Below are positions 34,141-46,217 of a stretch of DNA of 64,000 bases, piece after piece. A model generated the notes under the pieces. The model saw nothing but the letters and a program-made list of their open reading frames with translations, ran no database searches and was not told the DNA's origin. The stretch covers positions 85,675,132-85,739,131 of the forward strand of contig CM057829.1 of NCBI GenBank assembly GCA_030068075.1. Reading direction: 5' to 3'. The stretch is from Paguma larvata (Eukaryota; Chordata; Mammalia; Carnivora; Viverridae). How positions within the stretch are numbered: position 1 is the stretch's first letter; each line of letters opens with the position of its first letter. The translations under genes were made by a program, and so were the position numbers.

Positions 34141-35376
34141 CGTTTCAGATGGATGAGTATTCTGAAAATCCTCCTGCATTTCGCTTCGTGTGGATCGGGT
34201 CTTGCTAGCTCCAGCTCTGACGCTCTGGTTAATCAGTGTTCACCTTCTCTGCCCTCTGTCATGTTTGTCCACACTCTTTATCGTTACTCATTAGCCCAGA
34301 TCCAGAGTCCCGGAGTCCATTTCCATTGTTGCCGCCATCTTTTTAGATAACGTTGACTCATTTCAAATTTGTTGAAATTTAGAAATTTCACTTTTGTTTT
34401 TTTTTAAATATTAATATCTTCTACTTGACTGGATCATAACAAGGTTATGCAAATTATTAATGATGCATCTTATATAATTTCCTAAGACAGTATCTTAAGA
34501 GTTCCCCAGTGAGATTAGTGATTGTGGACTGTTTACAGACATTTCACAGTGTAACCGGTATTGGTGTTGTGAATCTGAAAGCACAACGTTCCTATTTTTG
34601 TTTCTCCTGTAGGTTGGCTATTTCTCAAAGGTATTTTACTGGTATTAGTTAAAACTAAGGACAAGAAACTCAGTGTAAAATGGTTTGCCGCTGGCAGTTG
34701 GAATTAAGTATACTGACTTTAAAAATTTTTTGTTCAAACCAATATTCTATGTTCCCTTTGGTGAGTGGAAAGTGTTGATTTTAGTATTTTGAGCGCCTCA
34801 TCTTGCTGCTTAGTTATCCTATACGTAGAGGAAGAAAACTATATTTTTCCTCTACCCTTCTGAGTTCTAGATCTTCGTATCCCTGTAGCAAAAGACATAT
34901 TCACAAGATAAAAATGTACAAATTAATATAGATTTTATATGACATGGGAGCCTTTATAAGGAAATGAAGACCCAAAGAAGTGATTAAATCTGAGCATTTT
35001 TATGATAGGGTTGATGTAAAGAGAAAATTCTTGGAAAAACATGATAGGATAAAAAACGGTATGAACTAAGTGTAGTAGTGTGGGAGAAACAGCAAGACCT
35101 GTTCGTTCAACTTCCTCCTGCATCTGGGAGAAAGCGGTGTTATTTTCCTCTGCGTACAGAGAGGGTTCCTCTCACGTTTTATGACCTGCTTCTGGGGAGT
35201 GACAGAAAGTCCTTCTGCACCTGTGATTTCTCAGCCTCCTTCTGTTTGTACTCCAAGGGCCACATGTTGGTGTAGTATGTCCTGAATCCCCTCATGTATA
35301 AAGCAGGACAATGGAATATTGTCTTAAAATTGAAGACTCGCAGTCACAGGGTTTTCGTGAAAGTCAAAGTTTTAAA
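34141..35376. other. Intron 1, no gene seen
   Basis: Unique-looking sequence; short open frames only. No repeats recognised. Confidence 0.4.
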
Positions 35377-35390
35377 GTGATGTTCCTTTC

Positions 35391-35626
35391 CCTTTTCCTT
35401 CCTTTCCTTTCCTTTTTATTTGTTTGTTTGTTTGTTTAGAGAAAAAGAGAGATAGAGGGCAAGCGGAGCGGGGGGGTGAGCAGAGAGAAAGGGAGACGGA
35501 GAATCCCTGGCAGGCTCTGCAGCTCTTAGCGAAGATCCCAGTGTAGGACTCAAACAAACCCATAAACCGTGAGATCGTGACCTGAGCCAAAACCAATGTC
35601 AGACCCACTGAGCCACCCAGGTGCCC
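35391..35626 (-). mobile_element. CAN-SINE
   Basis: Reverse SINE with an expanded tail of TTCC and TTTG units (35391-35440) and end GAGCCACCCAGGTGCCC. Likely duplication of GTGATGTTCCTTTC / CTGATGTTATTTCTC. Confidence 0.88.
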
Positions 35627-35823
35627 TGATGTTATTTCTCAGTGAAGATGAAATTTGGAATTCTGTTTGGTCTTTATATCTTGAAATTGTTAAGATTATA
35701 TACCTATTCTTTAAGAGACTTAGGATGCCTTTTCAGTGACAGAGAAAGGTGTTTTGGGAGGTATCTGGAACTTCTGCATCTGTGCTGAAAAACCATTAAC
35801 TCCCTAAATGAAAACAATTTATG

Positions 35824-36010
35824 GGGCACCTGGGTGGTTCAGTTGGTTGAGTGTCTGACTTCAGCCCAGGTCATGATCTCAGAGTTTGTGAGTTTGAGCC
35901 CCGCATCGGGATCTCTGCTGTCAGCCCAGAGCCCGCTTCAGATCCCGTCTCCCTCTCTGTGCTCCTCCCCTGCTTGCACTCTCTCTCTCAAAGTAAATAA
36001 ACATTAAAAA
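35824..36010 (+). mobile_element. CAN-SINE
   Basis: Forward SINE from GGGCACCTGGGTGGTTCAG to AAAGTAAATAAACATTAAAAAA. Duplication around ACAATTT (35814 and 36014). Confidence 0.9.
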
Positions 36011-36351
36011 AGGACAATTTGTGAAAATCGACTTATTAGCAAGTCTTCTAAGAACAAAGCTCCTTTTAACACAGAGATGAATGGAACATGGTCCCTCCCC
36101 CATAAGTCATAGTTGTCAGTTAATACATAGCTCAGCCCAGTTGAAGAGACGTAACCTCATGCCCACATCCTTCTTACATTTTCTTTTAAGAAATTATGGT
36201 TTAAGAAGTGATAGGTTTTATCACTCGTCATGTTAAGAAAAAAACCCAGAAATTTTGCTTTACAAAGTCATTTTAATCTTACTTGTTTGCCCTTATAGCA
36301 TTGTATGGTAAATGCTATTTTAATGTTATACTGAAACATTTGTTACATCAT

Positions 36352-37302
36352 TGCTGGGGTCCTTGTGCCGGCAGATCTATGGGTCCATGAAGGACAGACA
36401 CTCAGGCGAAATGAAGTGAGAGAGCCACAAGAGAGATGGAGTCTGATGACCAAGCAGGCAGCCCTGGTAATTCTGGCATCTCTGCTTTGCTGGTCTTAGT
36501 GTCTTTATTTTTAAAGGTAGCGAGTGACATTACATCAGTGACAAGACATTCTTTACAACATACATTGTTGTCACAAGACCTGTGTAGTCATCTATAGGTT
36601 TATGGTAGCTTTTGTAAGAGTATTTTGTTATTGCCTTTTTATTATAAGGGAGCGTGGGGATGAGAATTACAAAAGGATTTGTGAAATGTTAACCTCAGGG
36701 AGGTGCTCAATATTTGCTGCTGATCAATGAAGATATGTGTAGCTACTTTAGTTTGTACCTTATCTATAAGCAGTGCTTCTAACTTTTGGGCTAGGCTAAC
36801 CTCCGGGGAAGGTCCTAAGTCTCTTTACAATCTCTCCCATCAGTCTGTTAATACTGAGATAGGGCTTTACGGAGATGTGCCTTGAGGTTTTATGGTGGGG
36901 CTGAGGGGATGATTAACACAATGCGATACCTGCAGGGAAAATCTAGTTTAGTTCGAGGAGTCTTGGGGCCTAATGTCTGCTAATTTCTAGCCAACTCATA
37001 ACTGCTATTCTGTATGATCAATTTGTGTAACCTATCCCCAAGAGGCAACTTTGAGGCTACTTCTGGCCAGGTTACTCTCATTCAGATTTTATCCATCAAG
37101 ACCAGGTCCCCTTTTCCATGTGCCATAAACCCAAAGAGCATTATATCCCTTAGGCCAACGAGAGCAGTTCAAGAAGTCCAGGCCTGAAAGATTATTTAGA
37201 AGGCGGTAAGATTAGGGGCCAATTTGGCTGGCAGGAGCTTTGCTTCAACCTTTTCCACACAGGGAGGGGTCTCAACCTGTGGGCCCAAAACAGCTCCCAA
37301 CA
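36352..37302 (-). mobile_element. Solo LTR of an endogenous retrovirus (class II-like)
   Basis: 951 bp block. In minus sense it begins TGTTGGGAGCTGTTTTGG and ends GGACCCCAGCA, with AATAAA near its 3' part (+ strand TTTATT at 36504-36509). The TGTTGGGAG start resembles beta-retroviral LTRs. Flanking hexamers CATCAT (36346-36351) / CATTGT (37303-37308) differ by two transitions and may be a decayed 6 bp duplication. No gag, pol or env sequence adjoins it. Confidence 0.6.
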
Positions 37303-37504
37303 CATTGTGACAAGAGCGAGACTATGGTTAGTGAATGGTTAGAGTTAATTCTTTGTTATTCATCCTGGTCAGATCTGTGTTTTCATGGAAGATAAAATAT
37401 TTTGTCTGGGAGAGTTAGCATGTTTATCACAGCCTTTCCAGATGAGAAGTTCAACACACCCAGCATCATGGAGTCTAAGTTGTACTTTTATACTAGCTGG
37501 AGAC

Positions 37505-37660
37505 ACAGGAGAGCGTACTCGTTAAAAAGAGTAGGTTCTGGAGGTTAAAAAGCCTAGGTTTTCACCCTGGCTTCCATACCGATTGTGTGACCTTCATGAA
37601 GTTCTTAATTACTTCAAATCTCAATTTCATAATCAGTAAAATGGGTAAGTGGAACTTTCT
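37505..37660 (+). mobile_element. MIR
   Basis: GTAGGTTCTGGAGGTTAAAA, CATACCGATTGTGTGACCTTC and TTTCATAATCAGTAAAATGGG in MIR order. Confidence 0.75.
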
Positions 37661-37851
37661 ATTAAAAGTCTTCCTATTAAAGATAACAGATTGAATATGT
37701 GTTTGTTTCTTTCTCAAGTGGTACAGGGTTCTGATTTTATAGAAGTATAACTGGCAAATCTTTGGATGTGTTTTATTTCTCACCTAGAAAGCCTTTTCCT
37801 TTCTCTGTGCATCCTTCAGTGCTCCTCTACTTACCCTCTGTCCATCATTCT

Positions 37852-38064
37852 TTTTTTTGTTTTTTAATGTTTATTTATTTTGAGAGACAGAGTATGTGTG
37901 CACGAGCAGGGGAGGGGCAGAGAGAGAGGGAGAGAGAGAGAATCCCATTCAGGCTTGACAGCGCAGAGCCTGAAGTGGGACTCGATCTAATGAACTGTGG
38001 AATCATGACCTGAGCCAAAATAAAGAGTTGGATGCTTAACCGACTGAGCCACCCAGGCGCCCTG
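37852..38064 (-). mobile_element. CAN-SINE
   Basis: Reverse SINE from poly-T (37852) to GAGCCACCCAGGCGCCC. Target duplication with small indels: CTTACCCTCTGTCCATCATTCT on the left, CTTCCCTCCATCATTCT on the right. Confidence 0.9.
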
Positions 38065-38327
38065 ACTTCCCTCCATCATTCTGACTGACAGCCATCTAGC
38101 CCTTGGGAAGGCAGTGTGGTGCAGCAGGATGTAACAGAGCTGGATTTGAGTCTTGGCTTCACAATTACCGTTTTTCTTTTTCTTTTTTTTAACCTCAAGC
38201 AATTCAGCTTGCTGAGCTTCAGCTTTTGCTTCTGAAAAATGGACCCAGTTAATTCTTACATTGCTAGATCATTGTAATTAAATGTAATAGTCCATGCCCT
38301 CCTAGCCTCCTTATTTAGGCACTTGGA

Positions 38328-38489
38328 GGGGCGTTTGGGTGGCTCACTCGGTTAAGCATCTGACTTTGGCTCAGGTTATGATCTCATAGGTTCGTGGGTT
38401 CGAGCCCTGTGTTGGGCTCTGTGCTGACAGCTCAGAGCCTGGAACCTGCTTCAGATTCTGTGTCTCCTTCCCTCTCTCTGCCCCTCCTC

Positions 38490-38524
<35 letters not shown>

Positions 38525-38551
38525 CAAAATTAAATAAACATTAAAAAAAAA
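38328..38551 (+). mobile_element. CAN-SINE, 13 bp perfect target duplication
   Basis: Forward SINE with an expanded (CT)n tract at 38492-38525. TTAGGCACTTGGA is duplicated at 38315-38327 and 38552-38564. Confidence 0.93.
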
Positions 38552-38784
38552 TTAGGCACTTGGACTATAGTGCTTCCCCTGTTCTAATGCTTCTTGCAGA
38601 TTTAAGACACACATCAGCTTTTCAAGGGGAAAAATAGTAGTATATTAATGAACATATTGATTTAAGGTACCACCTCAGCTTTAGAAATTTAAAATGAAAG
38701 ATTGTACATTTCTCATTAAAAGAAAATTTAAAATATCTTGTTCTATTAGGATACTGTAAATGTGGACGTTACATCTTACTTTGT

Positions 38785-38900
38785 AAGTTACTTGAAGGGC
38801 AGAGATTATTTTCAATTATTTTGTGTCTGCCATCACATCTTGTTCAGTGATTCCTGGAAATGTATTAACCCTTTAGGAAATACTTGAATGAGTGAAGTCT
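38785..38900 (+). mobile_element. L2 3' end
   Basis: TAAGTTACTTGAAGGGCAGAG, TTTTGTGTCTGCCATCAC and AATACTTGAATGAGTGAAG fit the L2 terminus. Confidence 0.65.
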
Positions 38901-39939
38901 GTGTTTTAAAATTCAACAGTAAGATTTTCTACATTTGAAAATGGAGTTTGGATTTTGCTGACGTTATAGGTTGGGGAACTGTAACCTATGTATTTTCTGT
39001 TTGTTAGAGGACAACCTGTGATCAGAGGAGAATGTTCCTTTACTGTCTGGTGAAGAACTTCTTCATAGAGAATTTTCTAATGGAATAAAATGACTATGTA
39101 AATAATGAGGCACACTGATTATTTTTTGCCATACAATAATGTTATCATACCAATAATTTGTGTACTAGGAAACGTTCTAGATCGACATTGTGCCCTCTAT
39201 AAAGAAGCAGGTGGATGATTTCGTTTTCGGTAGTGTAAGAGGTAGAAGAAATTCTTTAATAAAAAGTTTTTATGGCAACAGATTTTAAAAGCGCCTTAGG
39301 ATGTTATAATTGCCGGTTAGGTTATTTTGACAAGACGGTGTAACTGATCCAAGCATTTTATGTTTCTATTCATAGACGAGTGATAGAGCTGGAAATTAAA
39401 TTGAAGTGAGAGCTGGAAAGGGCTCTGCTAATGTGGTGCACGGAGCTGCCTTAACCATCGTAGTTCAGTTTGCTTCCCAGGGTCTCCAGCTGTGTTCCTG
39501 CGGTGACTAGATACTTCACCCTCGTTCTTACTAGAGAAATTTTGGATATTCAGTACAGCATTTTATTCTTTTTAGAGCACAAATTTCAAAATATAAGCCA
39601 AAGCATTGCGATTCAATAGATGCAAAAAATCTAGCATCAAGATGTCATGTTCTTCATTCTAAAATGGAGATACACTCTGCTCTTACTTTTTCTCCTCTGG
39701 GGGATTTCGTGAGCGTAGTGGTAGTCCTGAGGGATTCAAGACACAGAGCAAGACTGATGTGGATCCTGCCTACATAGACAGGATGACCAAACAATTTATC
39801 ATCCAAACTGGGAAACAAAAGAGGACAACCGGGTGTGTAATTAGTAATTATACTGGGACAGTGGGCAAAACCATGATTACCCCTAAGGTGAATGGCCACC
39901 CCACTTAAGAAGCTCACTGCCTGGGTGTCGGGCTATGGG
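38901..39939. other. Intron 1, no gene seen
   Basis: Unique-looking AT-rich DNA; nothing recognised. Confidence 0.4.
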
Positions 39940-40400
39940 TAGAAATGAGCCTGAGGCAATAGATTCTGCCTCTCCAAAAAGTAATTGTATACAGTGCTGA
40001 TTACATGGTGGTTATGGATGCATTGGTGCTATCGAGGCATGTACAGGAGTAATTAACTCAGACCTGAGGGGATCAGGGAAGGCTCCCCAGAGGAAGTGAC
40101 ATCTGAGATCTGCAGGATGAATAGGAGCTAACCAGGCAAAGCACAGGGGTAGAAAGTCCTGGGCAGAGAACATGACAGGTACCAGTGCCCTGAAGAGAGA
40201 GAATAGTTCGGCATGGATGAATAGATAGATCTGTATGACGGTGACCAGGAAACAAGAAGTCAAGGGGCAGGACACAATAGTAGAAATGTTCGCAGGAATC
40301 CATTGAAGGGAATTTGACTTAATACCAACGGTTTTAAGCCGAGCAGTGAGATGATCAGATGGTTGAGGGATTTTGCCTATATTCATTTGAGTGCCATGTA
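39940..40400 (+). repeat. Ancient interspersed repeat, family uncertain
   Basis: GGAAGGCTCCCCAGAGGAAG, TGACATCTGAGATCTGCAGG, GAGAACATGACAGGTACCAG, CAGTGCCCTGAAGAGAG and GAATCCATTGAAGGG give the same order as the 24230-25330 repeat. Confidence 0.5.
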
Positions 40401-41190
40401 CCTGGGTATCTTGGCCAAAGCTGGGTCTCCACATCCCCCAGCACGTGGAGATGGGTGGTTGTTTCTTCCCTCTGTGGGTGGGTCTGGGAACAGGACTGAA
40501 TTGGAAAGAGTGCAGACATTTGTGGTCATTGTGTAACAGACTGGTGGGGTTATTTATAGAAGGCAGTTTTGTAAAAGCCCCCCTGAGGAAGGTAATTACC
40601 TGAAGTTATGCAGAAAGTGTACAGGTGCACATAGATTTACCTTGGAGACAGACGTTTGGAAGGTGGCAGGTGCTTTAGGCACTCAGCCAGTGCTTCCGCA
40701 CCCTGGACCCTCATCCCTGTGCCTGGGCCTCCACGGTACTTATGAAACCTGGGAAGGAGAAGGGTCTGGTGGAACACACAAACTGAAAGCCTAGAAGTCG
40801 GAGCAACTCCCCAGAGGGAGTTTCCTCAAAGAGTGATGGGTTTTACACCTGGAGAAAGGGGAGCGCTGACTGCTGACTGGAAAAGTGAGAGCAGGGAGCC
40901 TGGTACTCCTATGGAGCAGTAGAGGACAGGCAGCTGCCTCAGGCCAGGGGTCCCGTGAGGCTGATGGTTTTTCAGAGTCCCGTGTGGCCCAGCTTTGAGC
41001 AGAGCAGGAGCTGTCCCTGCCCAGCCCTGGAGGCAGGGGATCAGTGGGCTCAGCACAGCCTGTGAGCTGAAGAGAAGCTCGGAAGAGACTGGTGGATGGA
41101 GTCAGCAGAGGCTGGAGAAGGCTCATTTCCACCACGGAGCAGAATGATGGCAAGGACCCACTCTTGGTGGGCCGTGCCCATCCTTGGGAC

Positions 41191-41794
41191 TGTATTATTA
41201 GTCTGCTAGGCCGCCTTAACAAAGTGCCACAGACTGGGTGGCATAAACAGCAGAAATTTATTTTCTGTTGGTTCTGGAGGCTCTAAATTGGAAATAAAGA
41301 TGTCAACAGCATTGGTTTCTTCTGAAGCCTATTTCCTTGGCTTGTAGTTGGCCATCTTCTCGCCGTGTTCTCACATGCTTGTTTCCTCTGTGCTCGCATG
41401 TGTCCTGAGCTCTTTGTTTTTAATGTTTATTTATTTATTTGAGAAAGAGAGAGAATGTGAGCAGAGAGGGGTAGAGAGAGAGGAAGAGAGAGAATCCCAA
41501 GCAGGCTCTGCGCAGTCAGCGCAGTGCCTGATGTGGGGCTCGAACTCACGAACCATGAGATCATGACCTGAACCAAAATCAAGAGTCAGGCGCTTAACTG
41601 ACTGCCACCCAGGTGCCCCCTAAGTTCTTCTTATAAGGACACCAGTCATACTGCATTAGAGCTCACCCATATGACCTCATTTTGCCTTAATTATGTCTCT
41701 AAAGGCCTTCTCTCTAAACTTAGTCACACTCTGAGGGAATGGGGGTTAGGACTTGGATGTGCAACCTCGGTGGGGACATAGTTGAGCCACAGCA
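41191..41794 (-). mobile_element. MLT1 LTR (ERVL-MaLR) with a nested SINE
   Basis: Reverse MLT1: CTGCTAGGCCGCCTTAACAAA, CCACAGACTGGGTGGCATAAA, TCTTATAAGGACACCAGTC, CCATATGACCTCATTTTGCC. The exact 5 bp target duplication GGGAC at 41186-41190 and 41795-41799 fits the ERVL class. A CAN-SINE at 41416-41619 interrupts it. Confidence 0.88.
41416..41619 (-). mobile_element. CAN-SINE nested in MLT1
   Basis: Reverse SINE (TTTTTAATGTTTATTTATTT to GCCACCCAGGTGCCCCC). Flanks CTGAGCTCTTT / CTAAGTTCTTC look like a diverged duplication. Confidence 0.88.
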
Positions 41795-42154
41795 GGGACC
41801 TCCTTGAAAGATACCAGTCAGTGGTGGTTGCTTTATCCCCTGCTGGTGGCTTCTGTGGATCAGGTAAGCCTAGGCCCATATTTGTTTGCTTCAGAACAAC
41901 CTCAGATGTGTTATGGCCCCATTTTTGGCTTCCAGTGATCGATATACTACCTCACATATTAACTTATCAGTCTTTGGCCATTTTAAATTACTGGAAACTT
42001 CCTTCATTTTGAGTTGGAAGTGATGTTGCCTTAGCACTCCAGCCTTGGAACTTTGTACTCACAGCTATTGGTCTTGATCTCTTCAGCACTTCAAGGGTGC
42101 GACTGTGTTCTGGAATGTATTTCCTTTGTTAGTGTTAACTGTGTTAGTGTTACT

Positions 42155-42355
42155 GTTAGGAGTGTGGCCTCTGGCGCCGGTCTCCTGGTTTGGAAACCCG
42201 GTTTCCCTACTTCACAGTTGTGTGGCTTTCAGCAAATTACCTGACCTCTTTATGTCTTAGTATCCTGATCCATAAAAAAGAAAGAGTGAAGTGTGTAATG
42301 AGTTAAAGAAGGCAAGGAAATCACCTCCTATGCTGGGCACTGGCTAAGTGCTGTC
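42155..42355 (+). mobile_element. MIR
   Basis: AGGAGTGTGGCCTCTGGCG, GTTGTGTGGCTTTCAGCAAAT, TACCTGACCTCTTTATGTC and GGGCACTGGCTAAGTGCTG in MIR order. Confidence 0.7.
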
Positions 42356-42544
42356 ACCTTCCTCATCACCATGGCCTCCCTTGAACGTGGCCCTGTGGAA
42401 CAACTGCAGTGCCACACACGTGAGGGCCTGTGCGGGTGGGGAGGACCAGCGTTTTCCCTACTCTTCTCACGTCGTCCGAGACTCCATCAGTTTTTCTTCC
42501 CTAATATCTTGATGAGTTGTCTTTTATTGGACTTTCCGTCAGTT

Positions 42545-42740
42545 GGTAATAACCGGTGTTTATTAAGTACTTTACAGTTTTAGAGTGCTTTGGCTTTTAG
42601 CTGTATTCCATACTGGCCCGAGAGGTATAGTTTATTATTGTCCCAGTTTTATATATGAAGCATCTGTGCCTTGGAATGCATTTACTTGCCAGTACGTGTC
42701 TGGTAAGTACTGGATGGGGACACAAATGGAAACCTCCTTT
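42545..42740 (-). mobile_element. MIR
   Basis: AACCGGTGTTTATTAAGTAC, GAGAGGTATAGTTTATTATTG, CCCAGTTTTATATATGAAGC and TACTTGCCAGTACGTGTCTGG in reverse MIR order. Confidence 0.6.
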
Positions 42741-42974
42741 ACTTGTTTACCCTTGTTCTTAATGACACACATCAAAGTACATGTTTATTGTAGAAACATT
42801 AGAAAATATGGATGACCAAAAGTTTTAAAATCTCGCACGTGACAATAATTGTTATTAATATCTAAAATATGTATTTTTACAAAAGCAGTTGCACATAACA
42901 CAGTATGTATTGATTTATTACTTGGTTTTCTCTTAAAACATGTAAGTATTTTCTCATGTTAAGAAGTATATATC

Positions 42975-43167
42975 AGGCCGCCTGGGTGGCTCAATCGGTA
43001 AGCATCTGACTTTGGCTCAGGTCATGATCTTGTGGTTCATGGATTCAAGCCCTGCGTTGGGCTCTGTGCTGGAGCCTGCTTTGGATTCTATGCCTCCCTG
43101 TCTCTCTGTCCCTCACCTGCTCGTGCTCTGTTTGTCTCTCTCAAGAATAAATAAACATTAAAAAAAT
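42975..43167 (+). mobile_element. CAN-SINE
   Basis: Forward SINE (GCCTGGGTGGCTCAATCGG to AATAAATAAACATTAAAAAA) inserted in an old LINE-like element. The target duplication is not clear. Confidence 0.88.
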
Positions 43168-43189
43168 ACGTATCTGCATCATCATTTCA

Positions 43190-43373
43190 TTTTACTTTTA
43201 TTTTTTTAGAGTGAGAAAGCATGAGTGGGGGAGAGGGCCAGAGAATGAGAGAGAGGGAGAGAATGAATCTCAGGCAGACTCCATGCTCAGTGGAGCCTGA
43301 CCCCACAATCCTGGGAACTTGGGACATGAGTAGAAATCAAGAGTCAGATGCTCATGAGCCACCCAGACACCCT
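43190..43373 (-). mobile_element. CAN-SINE, diverged
   Basis: Reverse SINE (TTTTATTTTTTTAGAGTGAG to GAGCCACCCAGACACCC). Duplication TCTGCATCATCATTTCA / TCTACATTATCATGTTA, four mismatches. Confidence 0.8.
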
Positions 43374-43920
43374 CTACATTATCATGTTAAATTACTGCTT
43401 GGTTCTCCATCAAACGACATAGACTAACTCATTTCCTCACATACAAATTGCTTCCATTTTTTGCTCATATAAACAACACTCCAGTGAACACCCTTGAACA
43501 CATATCTTTGCACACGTATCTTTGCACAGTCATTATTTCCATAGGGTGGGTTTTTAGATGTGAAATTTCTAGATCAAAGGCTTTGCCCATTTTTAAGGCC
43601 TTTGATACATATTTACAGATTGCCCCCCTCAGTGAGTACCCATGTAAACACTCACCTGCATGTATAAAACATCAGTTTCCTTGTTCCCATTAGCCATTGT
43701 CTTTCTTTGCCAAGGTGATTGGAAGGAAATGGCATCTTATTGTTGATTTATTTACATTTTTATTACTAACCAGAGAGAACATTTTTACGTTAAGTGTTCC
43801 TTTATATCTCTGCTTTGGTATTTGCCTATTTAAGTTCTTGTCCTTTATTTCCTATGAAGCTATTCCTCTTTTTCTTATTGATGTGTAAATATTTAATATA
43901 TTGTAAATATTAAGGAATTG
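43374..43920 (-). mobile_element. Old LINE-1-like (L1M-type) fragment
   Basis: CTCATATAAACAACACTCC, CACATATCTTTGCACACG, TATTTCCATAGGGTGGG, GAAATTTCTAGATCAAAGGC and GGATTGGAAGGAAATGGC-like order in T-rich orientation. Two SINEs at 42975-43373 probably split its left part. Confidence 0.55.
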
Positions 43921-44217
43921 TCTTGTTTCATGCTCTTAGGACAACTCTTCATAGTTTTACGAATTCCTAGGTTTTTTTTTCTTAATCTCATGTGACTCTT
44001 GAGTTGTACTTCCTCCATTCCGATAATTATTTTTTTAATGAAATATGTGAACATTTCTGAAGTCCTGTGAACCTCATCTTGTCAGATTCTACCTGAGGCT
44101 GACTGTGTCATCCAGCGTGTTCAGTTTTACTCCCAGCCACTCTCTTATCTCCACGTTTGCAGAGCCTGCCCTCCATCCAGGATATTTCCATGCAGGAGGT
44201 GGGGAAGAAGAGTCAAA
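43921..44217. other. Intron 1, no gene seen
   Basis: AT-rich, no recognisable feature. Confidence 0.4.
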
Positions 44218-44737
44218 CTAATGTTGATTGAGCACCACTGTGTACCAAGCACTATACCAGATACTTTCAAATATGTAAAGTGTTAAATAGTACAGAAGAC
44301 CTGGAAACTTAGCTGCATGTACTTTCGTAGGTTTCATGGATATTCGCTCTCCTTTCTCAGCTATCTGAGATGTGGTTACACGTCTGTCACCATATTGAAA
44401 ACAATTGACGATTCATTGTGCCCCATGATTTAAAGACTTTGCTCTCTCCCATTGTCAGTATCCATTTATCTGGGATTATTGTGCTGGGCCAGCTTACACT
44501 GGTATGTATCCTGGCAACCTTGGGTGAGAGCCATCTGCAAAAGATATTTAACTCTTTCCCCCTCTCTCATAGGGCTATAACTCCGTTTATCACTATGTAC
44601 ATAGTTATGTCTTACATTGTGAGGAAGAATTTACTGATTATATTTCTTCTATAATTTCCACATAGACTATATATATATTTTGATTTTAGATATGTCTGTA
44701 AGTAGGTTTATGATTTTTTTCATAAGCTGTGGGAGTG

Positions 44738-44975
44738 GAGCAGTATAATTAAAAATACAAGCTTTAGAATCAAACAGACTAGGTTTTGATCCCCGACTCT
44801 ATCAGTTCCTCTCGAGTCCTGTCACTTTTGGTGAGTTACTTACACCTCAGGTTTCTTGTCAGTAAAGTGACGAAAATAATATCATCCACATAAAGTTATT
44901 GTGAGGATTAGATGAGATCATGCATGTAAAGCACTTCTTAGCATAATAGCAGTCAGAGGACACTTTTGACTCATG
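44738..44975 (+). mobile_element. MIR
   Basis: GAATCAAACAGACTAGGTTTT, GAGTTACTTACACCTCAGG, TTATTGTGAGGATTAGATGAG and CATGTAAAGCACTTCTTAGC: a full-length MIR. Confidence 0.85.
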
Positions 44976-45009
44976 GCAGTAGGTGAAATGGCTATTATTT
45001 TGAATTATT

Positions 45010-45211
45010 ATTTATTTTTATTTATTATTAGAGAGAGAGTATGCCTTTGTGGGAGGGCAGAGAGAGAGAGAGAGGAAGAGAGAGAATCCCAAGCAGGTTC
45101 TGTGCTATTCCGAAAGAGCCTAATGCAGGGCTTGATCTCACAACTATGAGATCGTGATCTGAGCCAAAACCAAGAGTTGGATGCTAAGCTGACTGAGCCA
45201 CCCAGTCACCC
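45010..45211 (-). mobile_element. CAN-SINE (first of a tandem pair)
   Basis: Reverse SINE from TATTTTTATTTATTATTAGAG to GAGCCACCCAGTCACCC. TTGAATTATT is duplicated at 45000-45009 and 45212-45221. Confidence 0.88.
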
Positions 45212-45221
45212 TTGAATTATT

Positions 45222-45396
45222 TTTTTAAGTTCATTTATTTATTTTGGATGGGGTAGGGGTAGAGAGAGAGGGAGAGAGAACCCTAAGTGGTTCTGTGATG
45301 ATAGCTGACACAGGACTTGATCTCACAGACCTTGAGATCATAACCTGAGCCAAAATCAAGAGTTGGCACTTAATGGACCGAGCCACCCAGGTGTCC
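45222..45396 (-). mobile_element. CAN-SINE (second of a tandem pair)
   Basis: Second reverse SINE immediately after the first (TTTTTTAAGTTCATTTATTTA to GAGCCACCCAGGTGTCC). It is followed by TTCAAATTATT, a third near-copy of the target. Confidence 0.85.
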
Positions 45397-45544
45397 TTAT
45401 TTCAAATTATTTTTAATTAAAACTTAACATAGCAGTTGTTTAATAGAAAGATCTCAAGGTTACGATCTCAAGAATATGTTCTGAATGATTAAGTCTTTTA
45501 TATACTAAAAGGGTTGTAAGGTTTTATAAAAATGGGGTAATTTT

Positions 45545-45769
45545 GGAGCACCTGGGTGGCTCAGTTGGTTAATGTCCGACTTCGGCTCAGGTCATGATCT
45601 CATGGTTTATGAGTTTGAGCCCCGCATTGGGCTCTGTGCTGACAGCTCAGAGCCTGAAGGCTGCTTTGGATTCTGTGTCTCCCTCTCTCTCCCTGACCCT
45701 CCCCCTGCTCACACTCTGTCTCTCTCTCTTTCTCAAAAATAAATAAAGATTAAGAAAAATTAAAAAAAA
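45545..45769 (+). mobile_element. CAN-SINE
   Basis: Forward SINE (GGAGCACCTGGGTGGCTCAG to AATAAATAAAGATTAAG). GGGGTAATTTT (45534-45544) / GGGGTAACTTT (45770-45780). Confidence 0.92.
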
Positions 45770-46217
45770 GGGGTAACTTTCTTCTTTTAACCTAAATTTC
45801 TATTTAGGTGGTAAACTGTACTTTAATCACACATTGGAGCTTTTCTATTACAATTAGATCATCTCACTTCTTTTTATTGGAGGGAGAGCTTAGTTATCTT
45901 TACTTCCTGAAAGGGCACAAGCATCCTTGTTAAGTTTCAGGAATGAATATTCCATATGGGAAAGTATGTTAGTGGGGTACCCTTAAATGTTTGCCTTTTA
46001 GACTAAAGGGATTTCTAGTATCATTTATTAGACATCATACAGTGATGTACTGGTGTGAAAACTGTACAGATTTACTGGTATTAGAAATATGAAATATTTC
46101 AATTTATGAAATAGTGGGAATTAAAGATAAATTATCACCATATGTAATAAATAAAATAATGATTGGAACTGTTGCATGTGTCCTACTTACTTTATGCTTC
46201 AAAGTAACATTCCCTTT

